From assembly GCF_963678635.1 (NCBI RefSeq), contig NC_087064.1, forward strand, positions 58,910,338-58,974,337: 64,000 nt of DNA, given 5' to 3'. This document shows positions 1-10,842 of this stretch, one piece after another (the first letter of the stretch is position 1; every line of letters begins with the position of its first letter). This DNA comes from Symsagittifera roscoffensis (taxonomy: Eukaryota; Xenacoelomorpha; Acoela; Convolutidae). A program made the translations under genes and the position numbers. Under the pieces are notes generated by a model. The model was not told the DNA's origin, did no database searches, and saw only the letters and a program-made list of their open reading frames with translations.

Positions 1-3000
1 GTTTGGAACAATTCCGCGTGTTTACGGAAAGGGAAAGGCAGCTGAACTGGTATTCCAGTATATGGCTAGAATGAGGGGCGAAACCTCGACAGGAAATGCT
101 GCGATATCAGAAGTGACTCCAGTTTTCGACAATCTCCTTCTAATTGACAGATCTGTAGATCTGCTCTCTCTTCTACCAACTCAACTAACTTATGAAGGTA
201 TTGAAGGATAGTTATTTCATTGTTTATAATACATTTACGCTTTTCAAGTTAATAACTCATCTAACAAAATCGCTGAATCATTTGATAAATTCAAGCTAAG
301 CATCTTATTCTGGGCGTGTGGCGCAGAGGTAACGTCCATACCTGGAACGACGAAGGTTCGGATTCGACCAGTCTATTTTTATTCGCAATCTGAAAATCAT
401 GCAAAAAAATAGTTGACGACCTACAGTTTGTCTGCGCTAGTGTGGAATTTTCTTTTGGGACAATTTTTGTGATTTGTTTTGTCTATTAATTTTCTTTTTA
501 GCCACAAAAGAGCAAGGAATGGGACCTCCTTTTTACACAAGCAAAGCTTGTGTGATAGTAAGAACTATCTTTTTTTTCCAACCTAAGTCGCAAATATTGT
601 TGCGACAAAATATGTTCATTTTGAAAGTGTTCAATTTGATCTACAACCAGCTATAAAGTACAGCCAATGCTAAGGATATTAACACAGACTATTATATTAC
701 AAAAAGCACTTTAGCTTCAAGGTATCATGGATCTGTAGGTCAGAGGTAGACAAGGAGACCCGCAACAAAATAAGAGGGTTCGAACATGCGCAAGGTCAGG
801 GAATTTTAACTTTTTCGTATGTTGTTCGGATGTTTTGAACTTCTTCGCATATTTTATAAAATTCGTCCGCTCTATAAATTGAGGCATGCTAGTTGGTAAA
901 TTTCTTTTTTTTTTTCAAATTGACTTGTACTGCTAATGCGTCATCATTGGCTTGGGTCACTTAGTTAATAAGTAGACTCATAATTGGCGTGCGTCACTTC
1001 AGAAAATTTGTAGGCTCAAAATTTTACTCACTAAGTTTTTCCCAGTAGCGTTATTGGTCATATTTTTGCTTGTGTATGCAAAGTACAACTTCGCCTCTGT
1101 GTTAGTTTTAACATTAACCGTAACCAAATCGATTTGGTCAAATTGGTCCCATAAAAAACAGACAGAAATAACCAATACAAAACATTCCGAATAATTATCC
1201 GAACAAATAGTTGAATACAAAACAGTCCGAAAGCATTTGAATTTTTTGGCCGGGATCTTATGGCACCAACAGAAATGTTTTACGCTTTGAAAAATCTGAC
1301 ATGAGCGTAATTAACAATCAAAGAACTGCAAATCGAACAATAAGACTGATCGTATGTCAGGGTAAAACCTTGAATGTTCCGACTGCGACTTAATCCATTT
1401 CGACTATTTTTGGGAAGCTTTTTTTAAAAAAGTTTGCAACGTTTTGAGAGTATAAAAATTACCAATAAGGCCATGCTCTGAACGATTTTACGCACGCTTT
1501 GTATATTTTATTCATAATCCTGGACTGTTCTAAACCCTGAATCGTTCCAAATTGAATTGAGTCTAGCTTATTGGTCATTTAAATTTTGTACGACTCAAAT
1601 TTTCACACTCGATCTTTGATAATGTCCGAAATTTCGGACATTATCAAAGATCGAGTGTGAAAATTTGAGTCGTACTAAATTTAAATGACCAATAAGCTAG
1701 ACTCAATTCAATTTGGAACGATTCAGGGTTTAGAACAGTCCAGGATTATGAATAAAATATACAAAGCGTGCGTAAAATCGTTCAGAGCATGGCCTTATTG
1801 GTAATTTTATACTCTCAAAACGTTGCAAACTTTTTTAAAAATTTTTTCGGAGATGAAATTTTTTTTGAACTTAATTTTGGAAAGTCGAGCTCTTCAATGG
1901 GGCTCATGTTTTTGTTGAAACATTTCGATCGGTCGAAAATTGACAAAAAACACCCCAAGCCTAAGTATTCCGTTTTCTTTGAAAGTCGGAACAACAAAGG
2001 AAATGCCTCGTGGCATAGTTGTTACATTGGACTGAAATTCAGAAGATTAAAAAGTTGAATCCCCTTCGGCATCATCATGGAATCTCCGAAAGTTAAAAAT
2101 AAAACAAATAAGTGTACATGTTGACATTATACTTGCATCCTCTTAAAAATCCAATGATATCGTTAGGTCATCAAGACCTCATCATTTTGTATAAGTTATT
2201 GTCGAGTTATTCGTTTTTAGTTTCCTGGATCGGGCTACTTTTTTTCTGCGCTAATTGTTTTTATAAATTTCGGCCATCTTTGTTAGTCATTTTGTACTTG
2301 TTGATTGCAATTTTATTGCTCTGTCAAACCTGTGTGTCTGACGTCCTTGAGAAGTAAGTCTAGCAATGTTGAGTACCAATTAGTTTTCTTCAGATGCTAT
2401 ACATAGGAGAAGCTGAAACACAGCGGTGACTTCTTGTACGGGTTGAAATGACTTTCAGGTTGATGTCGAAATAAACGCACTTAAGAGCATGTTGTAACTG
2501 CTAGTGTCGCCTGACAACTGAATTTGTCTCTAGACGCTTTGACTCATTAAAACCAAGCATTCTGATAGGTAGCTGTTTTTAAGTTTCGCATAGCCGCTTT
2601 AAAATCAACAGAAATGCACTTCGGGGAATCAGTTTTTAGGTCAAAACGGCGAAAATAAGTTGATTCTTTTTCTGCCCAGAAATAGCGTAAACAGAAGGTA
2701 TAAGGCATCCGTTAACTTAAATTTTTGTAGTATAAATTTGGTTGAATACATCGGGAGTTGCCAAAAACATGCCATCCCAAAAACAAGCATCTGATAATGT
2801 AGGTAGCTCTAGCCCTGGTGACGTTGCGAGCTCGAAGGCGTTTTACATCTTGAAGACAATCGTTTGCTTGCTGTATGGCCAGATATAAGTTAAAAACAGT
2901 TAGCGAAGTATGTGCCGCAATGATTTCTGTTCACAGCTTACTGAACAGCCGTTTAATTTGGTAGATGACCAGCTGTTTCTTGGTTCACATCATGCTGGGC

Positions 3001-6000
3001 TGCAAAAATAGTCTGTCGTGGTGATAGATCTGAAAAGTTTGCTCGGCCTTTTTTGCGCTTCGTTTTTCATATCAGCCTGATTGTGGAAGTGGTAGTGATG
3101 TTTTACCACTTAAACGGTGTCCTCTTTGGTCCGCGTACTTCTCTTGCAATTGCTTTGCGCGCAGCGTCACGAAAGGGAGCTATTCGACAGATTTTGATGT
3201 TTAGTATCAGCAAATCTTTCAAGAATTAGTTGCTTAAATTTTTAGTGGTAAGACTATATTAATCCATGGTAAGTGAATTGTGTTCTATTTCAGTGTTGGG
3301 AAGTGTTCGCAATTGACACAACTTGAGCGACCTGACCATTTTTGACTGGATTAAGTAAATGGTTTTTTAAATTGTCAATTTAGTTGTTCGCGTTTTTTGC
3401 TTTTTTGAGTGGACGGTGCTGTTATCTAGATAGTTCTAAATTCTCTGCTATAGTTAGGTATCATCATTCGGATCAATTTGAATCAAACTATTATTAATGC
3501 GAGATAGTTTTTCTTATCAACTTTCGGAACAATGATCACTTCGATCAATGGGTCTGTTTTTCGGTTTGACCTATATGGAACTGTTTTTTGCACTTTGATG
3601 TTTTTTTTGTACTGGACTGTTTTGTACATACGCGGGATATTTTATGTAATTGAAATGTTCTTCGCAGGTTTACTGGATGAAACTGTTAGAATCAGAAGCA
3701 CGGCTGCCAAATTCCCTGCAACTATTTTTAAAAGCGAAGACAGACAAACGCAGCAGCCGTTATCTGAAACAATAGAGATGAAGAAAATTTTTCTCTCTTC
3801 TGCTGATCCCATGTATATCGAAGTGAGTAGACATCAAGGTACTTGAAAGGTACTTAAAAATGGACTGTAGTTCAATAGCATACTTGGGTATGCGGAAGAT
3901 ATAAGGACAATTAACAAGGTACCTACGGAATTTGAGGATATTGAAAATGATATTGAACAGTTTAGACGTAGGAACTTGATAGCGATATGGATCGAATAGG
4001 GTCTGTAGAATATGAAATATTGAGGAATTCATTGAAAATTTGAATTATGTAGACTCGCGACAAGGATTATCGACTTGTTGGGCCTCACTTGGTGAAGAAG
4101 TTGGACACAATCAAAGAGACATATCAGAAGCACAAGCAGAAAGATACCTCCATGGCCGAACTGAAGCTATTCACGAGCAACTTGCCCCACCTAATTGTAG
4201 GTTCAACTTATTTATCAAAGTTATGATGAAATGAAGATAATATGTTAGTAGCCCTGTAAGACGTCAACCCTTAAGGACACAGTCAACTCTAAATCGCCTG
4301 AGGTACCGAACTTGAAGTCAATTATTCTGTCAACGGTGAACCTCAATTAGCTAGCAATTAGAGGGAACTGAACCTCCCAAAGCAACGTAGCAATCAGCGT
4401 TACGCCGGCAGATACAAGTTCTCTTACGTTGATAAATATTAATTTGGCGTCAGTATTCTTTCACTGATTTTTTGTCTAGGCTGAGAAGGAGAATGTGAGT
4501 AAGCATACAGCCATTGCAACTCTGCTGAAAGATAAGTCACAAACTATGGACTTCAAGGAGCAGATCAGACAGGAACAGAACCTTCTCTTCATGGACAGTA
4601 GCATCATCGGATCTTCTGGACCAGTAGATTTGGACAAGAGCAACCCTTTTGTGGAAACCTCGATTGCTAAACAGGAACCAATCACTAAGGTATATCATAT
4701 CAATTTTCCGTGCCATCTTTTTTTGATCAATCTTACTCGCCAATCAGATCACTAATTGACAATCTATTGGCTATTGCTAATTGATCGGCATAACTTTATT
4801 TACGCAATAGATCCGTTATCAAATACGGTGGATATATGCATTGTAAATATACGATTCAAGGTAATTTGAAATGTGTCATATATTGCGGTAATGTAGGATC
4901 GCATCGATGTGTTTAGGAAAACGGATTTCTGTTATAGGTTCTGCGATTAATATGTTTGCAAAGCGTACTCAACAATGGACTGAAGCAGAAAGTACTGGAC
5001 TTTTACAAGCGTGAAATTATTCAAACATACGGATATCAATATCTAACCACACTTCTCAATCTGGAGAAAGCGGGCTTAATAGGCAGCCCAACTGCTCGCA
5101 CGATGCCCTCTATTAAGAAAACCCTGAAGTTGATAGACATGGAGTTTGACTTCAGGAGTCCGAATGACATCATCTTCAGTGTGTTTGATGGATACGCGCC
5201 TTTATCAGTTCGACTGGGCCAGTTTATCCGCACTCCCGGATGGAGGAGCATCGAAGAGATTCTGAAGGTGTGGTTCTTCCCCTAACCGAGCAAAATTATT
5301 CTATAGTGGTTTTTTATGTAACAAACTCCTCGGACATGTAACATCATGAATCTGGATGAACTTCCTAGCCTGAAAATTTTCTATTCAACGAGAAAAAAGA
5401 TGGGCACAGGAATAGTCAAATAACTCGATAATTAATTGTGGCTTGTGAATTGAATGTAAAATAAAAAGAACTGCTCCGTCTGTCTGGGTGAAAAGGAAAG
5501 TTTTACCATAGGTGCTGCCGGGTCCGAAGATCGACGAGAGACAGGAAGTGCCAACTGCTCTTCGCAAGAAGCTTGAGGATCCAACTGTTGCCTCCACTTT
5601 CATGAATGCAGACAACCCCCAGTTGACTCTGGTGTTCTTCATTGGGGGAGTCACATTTGCAGAAGTATCCGCGTTCAGGTGAACCGATGAATTATTTACG
5701 GCACTATCGGAGCTTTTTGTAATGACACTTCCCAGCGAACCACTTTTTTTACAGAAGTCCAAAATATGATTGTACTGCCATTGACCAGTATCTATTTCAC
5801 GATTTAAGCAGCATAAGCTAGATAAGCGGAATGAAAGGAGATTTTGTCTATTCTTCATGTATGAACATGAGCTTCGTCAAGTAGCCTAGTAAGTTGCTTA
5901 AGACTAGTAGTGACTCGCTTTAAGAAGGTCGGGTTGGATTGCGGTGGGCAAGGTGTTTTTTCAATCACACCATCTTGAAATGAACTGTGATCAGAAAATT

Positions 6001-9000
6001 GTCAAAAACCGTTTAAGGCAATGCAGTTTGTTCTCTGAAAATGATGTCGCGGAAAAAATTGGTCAACGGGTTCGTTAAAGCTTTTCCAACCCTACATTTA
6101 AATGTCAAGTAGCGTCAGTAGAAGATGTAGCCCCTTTGTACTTTTTTTTGAAAAATCCATTTTTGATGATGGAACCTAAAATTTTTCTAAAGGCACCTTT
6201 GGCGCCAATATATACTAATTTTTGAAGGGGGGATAGCGCGCGCCGAAAAATGCAATTTTTTGGTCAGAATGATCCAAAAAGTGCCTTAAAACGCCTTTTT
6301 TGGCCTTTTTCAAAATTTTACCTGCGGCGTTAAAATTGGGTCTTTATAGTGATTTAGGAGAGCTCCGAAAATCAATTTAGTCGACCTAAACAAAAAAGGC
6401 GTCAAAATTTTTTTGAAAATTAAAACCCCCCTCCCTTCCCTCAAGGAAAATCCTAGATCCGCGCCTGAGTAGCGTAGTGAATTTTTTTTTCAGGATTTAA
6501 TTTTTGTTGCGGTTTGACTTTTGACCTACTTTCGATTAAGTTAATTAATTTCTATTGTGAAAAGGAAAGCAAACTTAACTATCGAAAAGCAAAAATATAA
6601 AGGTCACGAAAAAATGAACGATTTCTAATTTTGAAATTGGATTCTAATCTCCCAGCAGAATAAAAAAAATCAGTCGATCCAAATTTTTCAAACTGGGTTA
6701 GTTTTATTAATCATCATTGTCTCTTGAAATTTGAAGAAGCTTCAGGGCGTATGTTTTTTATAGTTCGAAAATTCAAGTTTTTCAAAAAAAAACAAGTCAG
6801 AATTTTTTAAGAGTCGATGAACGTAGTTCAGACTCCTATAGAAGTCGCGATTATTTTTTTAATTTTGTTTTTAGGATTAGTCTTCAATTTGCTTTGGCTC
6901 AAGTTTTTTCGCGGTTTGACTTGATTAAGAGTAATGAACGTAGTGAGTACTCTTATATATATGCCTTGGTGATTTTTTTTCAGGAAAAAGTTTATTCGTG
7001 CTCAATAAGAGTGATTACTCTAATATAGATCTTGCTGACTTTTTTGTTTGTTTTTTTTCAGGAAAAAGTCATAAAATTTGTTCACGCTCAATTTTGATTT
7101 TCGCGGTTTGACTTGTGATTTCTTTTTAAGTTCAGTGCATTTTCATTGTTAAAAGGAAAGCAGACTTCACTATCGGACAGCAAAAGTGTAAGGGTCACCT
7201 AAAACGTGATCGACTCCTGATTTCGAAAATGGAAATTAATTATCAGATTTCCCAGCGAAATAAAAGTTTAACCTATTGATCAATTTTTCTCAAATTGGGT
7301 TAATTTTATCCAAAAAAATGTCCATCATAAATTGATCTACAAATTCAAAGAGCTTCAAGGCCATCTATTTGTTCTTCGAAATTCAAAAGTTGAACGCTCT
7401 TGAAAGAACAAGTCAGTTTTTTTTCAGTTTCCTTGCGTTCATTATTTTTCCAACTATCAGTTGTCTATCAGTTGTTAAAAAAATTTTAATTGGGTAAGTT
7501 TTGCTCTGGAGCTATGTACATTAAGTTTAATTCGAAATGGACCCTAAAAATGTTGGTTGTCGTTGTGATTTTCTAGTCTATTCTTATAGCATGTCCAGAT
7601 GATTACACTTGCGGAAGTTAGTACGAACTTTTTTTTGGCCTAAATCGCAAGTAAAAGTGTTCATTAAAAGTGTTCACTTATTTGGTGGCACTTTTGCTAT
7701 AATCACGATCTGTAGCATTGGAAATTTCATAGAGTTTGTTCTCTGCTTTTTTGTAGCTAGTGTCTGTGACTTATTACACAAGCATAGCCTGTGTTATAGT
7801 ATGAAATCTCTTTTTTTCCAACCTCAGACGCAAATATTGTTGCGATAAAATGTGTTCATTTTGAAAGTGTTCATTTTGATCAATAACCAGCGATTAAGTA
7901 CAGCCAATGCTAAGGATATTAACACCGACTATTAAGAGTAAAGACTCTCATATAGAAGACTCTCATATAGGTCTTGCTGAAGACTCATAGTGAAGACTCT
8001 CATATAGGTCTTGCTGATTTTTTTAGTTTTTTTTTCAGGAATATTAAAATAATATATTGATGCACCAATATCTAAAATATTGACGCACTTAGGCATATAT
8101 GCAACTTTTGAGTTCAATTGAAATTCATCTGTTGAAAGTGGAGAAAATAGCATTCTCCAAATACGAACGTGGAAATGGCGCAAATATACGTGAGCGATTT
8201 CTAGTTTCAAAAATGGAATTTACTTTTTAGATTTCCAGCGGAATAAAAACTATCTGTTGATCCAGTTTTCTCAAGTTGGTTTAATATTATCAAAAAGAGC
8301 CAATCTTAAATCGTTCTAGAATTTCAAAGAGCTTAAAGGGCATCTATTTTTTTAAAATTCGAAAATTGAGATTTTTTTTTAAACAAAGTCAGTTTTTTTA
8401 ATGTTTACTTGCGTTCATTACTCTATGAATATGTAGCGTAGAGGTAGGGAAGGAGACCAGCAACGAAATAAAAGGGTTCGAACCTGGGCAGGGTCGAAAG
8501 TTTTTAATTAACTCTTTGGTAACACTTAAGAAATTATGTAGACTCAAAGTTTTTTTCATTCAGTTTTTCGCAGTAGCGTCATCGGTCATATATTTGCTTT
8601 TGTATGCAAAGTGCAAATTCGCTTCTGTGTTAAGCTTCCGTTGCTAATTGGTTAGTGCGTGAGACTCATATTCTCTAGGTCACTGATCGAATCCGAGAGG
8701 TAGCCGAGTTTTTACTGGTTCGAGACTTATTTCTACATTTTCTTATTACACTTTATAGAGCTGCTTTTTGCCGTGTTCTCGCTAGAGTTTTTAAAGCGCC
8801 GCTTCACCTCTGTGTTTTTAGCAGTTGTTTTTTGGGGGATGTTTTTTTTCAGGATTTGGTTTTAGTGTAATCGAAATTTTGCGAGTATTGTTTTCATTTG
8901 ATTTTCTAATCAAAGTAAAATCAACAAACAAAGTAAAAGCAACAAATCAAAGTAAAAGCAACAAACCACCTGACAATTTTAATTTTTGCTTAGTAAACAT

Positions 9001-10842
9001 ATTTGCTGAAAGTGTAAGCAATCTGAATCTTCAAGCTCGTTTAAATAATTTTTTTACTTTAAATTGAAACATATTGACACAAGCTGACTTTGTGCAATAA
9101 GATAAGTCCGCTTTTATCCAACCTCACTCGCAACTTTCCTTGTTCAGTTTGTGTGTTCAATATCCGCAGCGATGTCCATTTTAAACCAAAATTTAAATTA
9201 ATTAAAATTTTCCGTAAACAATTGTCCACATGATAACTTCTAGAGGATCTCCGCCTCTAGAGAATCTTCACTGCTTAAGTAGGATCTTCACTTCTGCCAC
9301 TTCAGTAGTAATTAGTTTCTTAGCCCGTTTCAGATTGTAGTTATCTTTCCAAAAACTTTCTCAATTTATTTCGGGTGCGTGGTTTTCGTCCTAGTTTCTG
9401 TCGGTTCATTTTCCGTTTTTTTAAGCGCCATTCTCTAAAATCTGGCAAGATTTTTTATTGATTTACTTTTTAAAGCATGGGTTAAAGCAAGTCTGACTTT
9501 GAGTTTTTTCATTTCCGTTATTTTTTAAATATTCAAACGGTTTTAGTTTATGTTATAATCTGAACAACTTAATCAACTTATTTTGCGTAATTTTGAGGTC
9601 AAAAAAATATTTTTTTAGGATTGTGTTTTAGTTTGGATGGGTCTTAAACACTTTTAAATTTTATGAAACTTTTCATGACAACAGTTTTGTTTTCGTCTCA
9701 ACAGGTTTCTACCCTAAGTGTGTCGCCTTTGTTGTTGCTCGGTAAATGATTTACATTTTTAAGGGCTGTTTATGAACCTCATCAGATACAAATATGAAGT
9801 TATGGTAGCTGTATTTTTTGAATTTTTGTCATGTTATTTTCTCAAATTATTTCGAACAGATTTTTTCAGAAATTTTTTTTGACTGTCTTTTTTTTTCATT
9901 CGCTTTTTCTAGCGCAATTTATTTTGCATCGCATGTGTAGCTATGCAATGCTTCGCCTCTGTGTTTAAATGTGAAACTATGTGCCCAATCAATTTGAATT
10001 TAAATCGAGCGATTCAAGTTGAAAAAGTTGCTCGGGCGGGATTCGATCAAACGCCAAAATAAATAGTCTACTTATGTCAATTATTTTCAATTTTCGCAGT
10101 TCCGCGGAAAAAGCAAACTAAGTTTTCACGATCAAAGTTATAGTTTTTTGTTGCAGGTAGATATACCCGATAAAAATGCTTCCGGTTTCTTTTTTAAAAT
10201 TGCAAAAAGTACCCAACATTTTCCCCGAGAAACAGTTTTAAGACAAATTGTCTAAGAAAAATTTAAATTGATGCAATAATTTTTCATAATTTTTTTGAAC
10301 AATTTGATTTTAAATTAAATTTTTTTTAAATGGACATCACTGAATGTCCGTATCTTCTGTATACAGCTCAAATTCTCTGGCGATTCAGTAGCTTGTGTTT
10401 TCTGCACTTATTAAAGCACATTCAAAACTACTGGTATTTATTAGTAATGAATGCGAAAGAGCAATAGTTATAAGTGCCCTTCGACGTGCGCGGTAGACTG
10501 AGACAGGATTCCGGTAGGTATTTTTCATCTTTCAAAGGCGTCTTTTCTTTAGGGATTATTTCATTATTTTCTTTCTTTTTTCTTTAGTTTTCCAAGGACG
10601 GCTTTTGAGTAATCCGATTTTGTTGTTGTATTTCGATATTGCTAGCTCTATTTTGTTGTTGAAATGTTTATATTTTCAGGTGTCTGTCGGCCAATGATGA
10701 GAATGGAGCTGAGTTTGTGGTAGGCACAACAGCTGTAGTGAATGGCAACTCCTTCATCGAAGCCCTAATGGACGACTATTCACACGCATTCGACACCACC
10801 GAACTCACTAGCTACAGCCAGAAGAGTCAGAGGAAACGGTGA
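1..10842 (+). CDS. VPS33A: VPS33A, vacuolar protein sorting-associated protein 33A (partial, 3' part, 7 exons)
   Basis: Sec1/Munc18-family protein of the HOPS and CORVET complexes, which assemble SNAREs for fusion at late endosomes and lysosomes. Coding exons read from the sequence are 1-197 (5' end outside the window), 3668-3822, 4053-4196, 4480-4689, 4938-5267, 5512-5678 and 10680-10842 (stop TGA 10840-10842). All junctions are GT-AG and keep frame. Diagnostic segments are [21 protein letters not shown] in exon 1 (last Q of the PTQLTYEG strand), [19 protein letters not shown] and [20 protein letters not shown] in exon 5, and [13 protein letters not shown] in exon 6, all matching the C-terminal half of animal VPS33A. 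The donor after PHLI is GTAGGT at 4197; using the GT at 4201 would bring in a stop. The product ends in a basic tail, SQKSQRKR. The last intron (5679-10679) is 5 kb and packed with repeats. The identification is secure; A rather than the B paralogue rests on overall resemblance. Confidence 0.93.
312..360 (+). repeat. tRNA-like SINE head
   Basis: TGGCGCAGAGG resembles a pol III A box and GGTTCGGATTCGACC resembles a B box, about 30 bases apart. No full cloverleaf is visible, so this is a SINE head or decayed tRNA rather than a functional tRNA gene. Confidence 0.45.
540..690 (+). repeat. Dispersed repeat R150, copy 1
   Basis: This ~150-bp stretch (from the CAAGCAAAGCTTGTGTGATAG region to GCTAAGGATATTAACAC) is repeated with about 85-90% identity at 7775-7930 in another intron of the same gene. 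The family is not recognised. The 7930 copy abuts a MITE. Confidence 0.7.
729..1107 (+). repeat. tRNA-derived SINE, copy 1 (with internal insertion)
   Basis: Head with A box (GTCAGAGGTAG) and B box (GGGTTCGAACATG), and a body and tail matching 8430-8626. The tail ends in CTTCGCCTCTGTGTTAG. Compared with the 8.4-kb copy, this one has about 180 extra bases between head and tail (roughly 810-990). The head-to-tail order shared by two copies defines a ~200-bp SINE. Confidence 0.65.
1421..1841. repeat. 421-bp near-perfect palindrome (fold-back element)
   Basis: Bases 1421-1631 are the reverse complement of 1632-1841, with one substitution (in the TTTTGTACGACTC region) and one single-base indel. 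There is no spacer: the centre is TGTCCGAAATTTCGGACA at 1623-1640. The arm sequence (GGCCATGCTCTGA..., TCGTTCC...) is related to the dispersed repeat at about 47500-47770 and 62930-63180, so this is an inverted dimer of that family. Short open frames in it are incidental. Confidence 0.95.
6116..6467 (-). mobile_element. hAT-type MITE with 8-bp target duplication
   Basis: The element starts CAGTAGAAGATG and ends CTAGATCCGCGCCTG, and is flanked by the 8-bp direct repeat AGTAGCGT (6108-6115 and 6468-6475), the duplication length typical of hAT transposition. Its interior (GGCGCCAATATAT, CGCGCGCCGAAAAATGCAATTTTT, a run of C in the end region) matches the copies near 19213, 25340 and 48942. At 352 bp there is no room for a transposase. 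Confidence 0.85.
6468..7452 (+). mobile_element. MITE family F1, cluster of partial and complete copies
   Basis: The family starts AAGAGTAATGAACGTAGTGAG, has a TTTTTTTCAGGAAAAAGTC motif ~50-90 bases in, a central CGCGGTTTGACTT and ATTTCCCAGCGAAATAAA, and ends CTTGCGTTCATTAC. Its first and last 14 bases are inverted. Heads lie near 6468 (damaged), 6816, 6928 and 7003; a full-length copy spans about 6928-7452. Other copies are at 7937, 11636, 13374 and 16542. There is no coding capacity. Confidence 0.8.
7775..7930 (+). repeat. Dispersed repeat R150, copy 2
   Basis: Second copy of the repeat at 540-690 (shared CAAATATTGTTGCGA, AGTGTTCA, GCTAAGGATATTAACAC). The MITE at 7937 begins directly after it. 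Confidence 0.7.
7937..8425 (+). mobile_element. MITE family F1 copy
   Basis: Begins AAGAGTAAAGACTCTCATATAG with a small local duplication of the ACTCTCATATAG block (three times by 8008), contains TTTTTTTCAGGAATATT, and ends ACTTGCGTTCATTACTC at about 8425. About 490 bp; non-coding. Confidence 0.75.
8430..8626 (+). repeat. tRNA-derived SINE, copy 2
   Basis: A box TAGCGTAGAGG, B box GGTTCGAACCT, then a body matching the copy at 990-1107 (TGTAGACTCAAAGTTTTT..., GTAGCGTCATCGGTCATAT, TTGCTTTTGTATGCAAAG) and a tail TTCGCTTCTGTGTTAAG. It is about 200 bp and is immediately followed by a second tRNA-headed unit. Confidence 0.7.
8627..8818 (+). repeat. Second tRNA-headed SINE-like unit
   Basis: The head resembles a tRNA (CCGTTGCTAATTGGTTAGTG, CTCATA in the anticodon-loop position, GATCGAATCC as B box). 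The unit ends GCTTCACCTCTGTGTTTTT, the same tail motif as the preceding SINE although the heads differ. It is probably a different SINE family sharing a 3' tail. Confidence 0.55.

Larger units (their letters stand above)
198..3667 (+). other. VPS33A intron, repeat-rich
   Basis: No coding exon of VPS33A fits in this 3.5-kb intron: the flanking exons join directly in the expected protein order (LTYEG-LLDE). It holds a tRNA-like head (312-360), a repeat shared with 7775-7930, a SINE copy (729-1107) and the 421-bp palindrome (1421-1841). Between 2100 and 3660 I see only AT-rich sequence and short unsupported frames. Confidence 0.7.
5679..10679 (+). other. Last VPS33A intron, MITE/SINE nest
   Basis: The intron runs from a GTGAAC donor (5679) to a TTTTCAG acceptor (10679). 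It contains the hAT-type MITE at 6116-6467, MITE family F1 copies at 6468-7452 and 7937-8425, repeat R150 (7775-7930) and two SINEs (8430-8818). From 8820 to 10679 I see only AT-rich sequence, with a SINE-tail-like motif GCTTCGCCTCTGTGTTT near 9951. Confidence 0.8.

Noticed and set aside
1768-2058. 96-codon frame overlapping the palindrome
   Set aside because: It starts inside a repeat arm and has phenylalanine/lysine-rich composition typical of AT-rich non-coding DNA.
2769-2888. A 39-codon ATG frame ([20 protein letters not shown]...) in the first VPS33A intron
   Set aside because: Plausible composition, but no splice sites or homologue recognised, and it lies in an intron between exons that join directly.
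5385-5858. 157-codon minus-strand frame
   Set aside because: Shadow of VPS33A exon 6 on the opposite strand.
8648-8720. Functional tRNA with CAT anticodon
   Set aside because: The acceptor and T-stems do not pair well and the unit continues into a SINE-like tail; treated as a SINE head.
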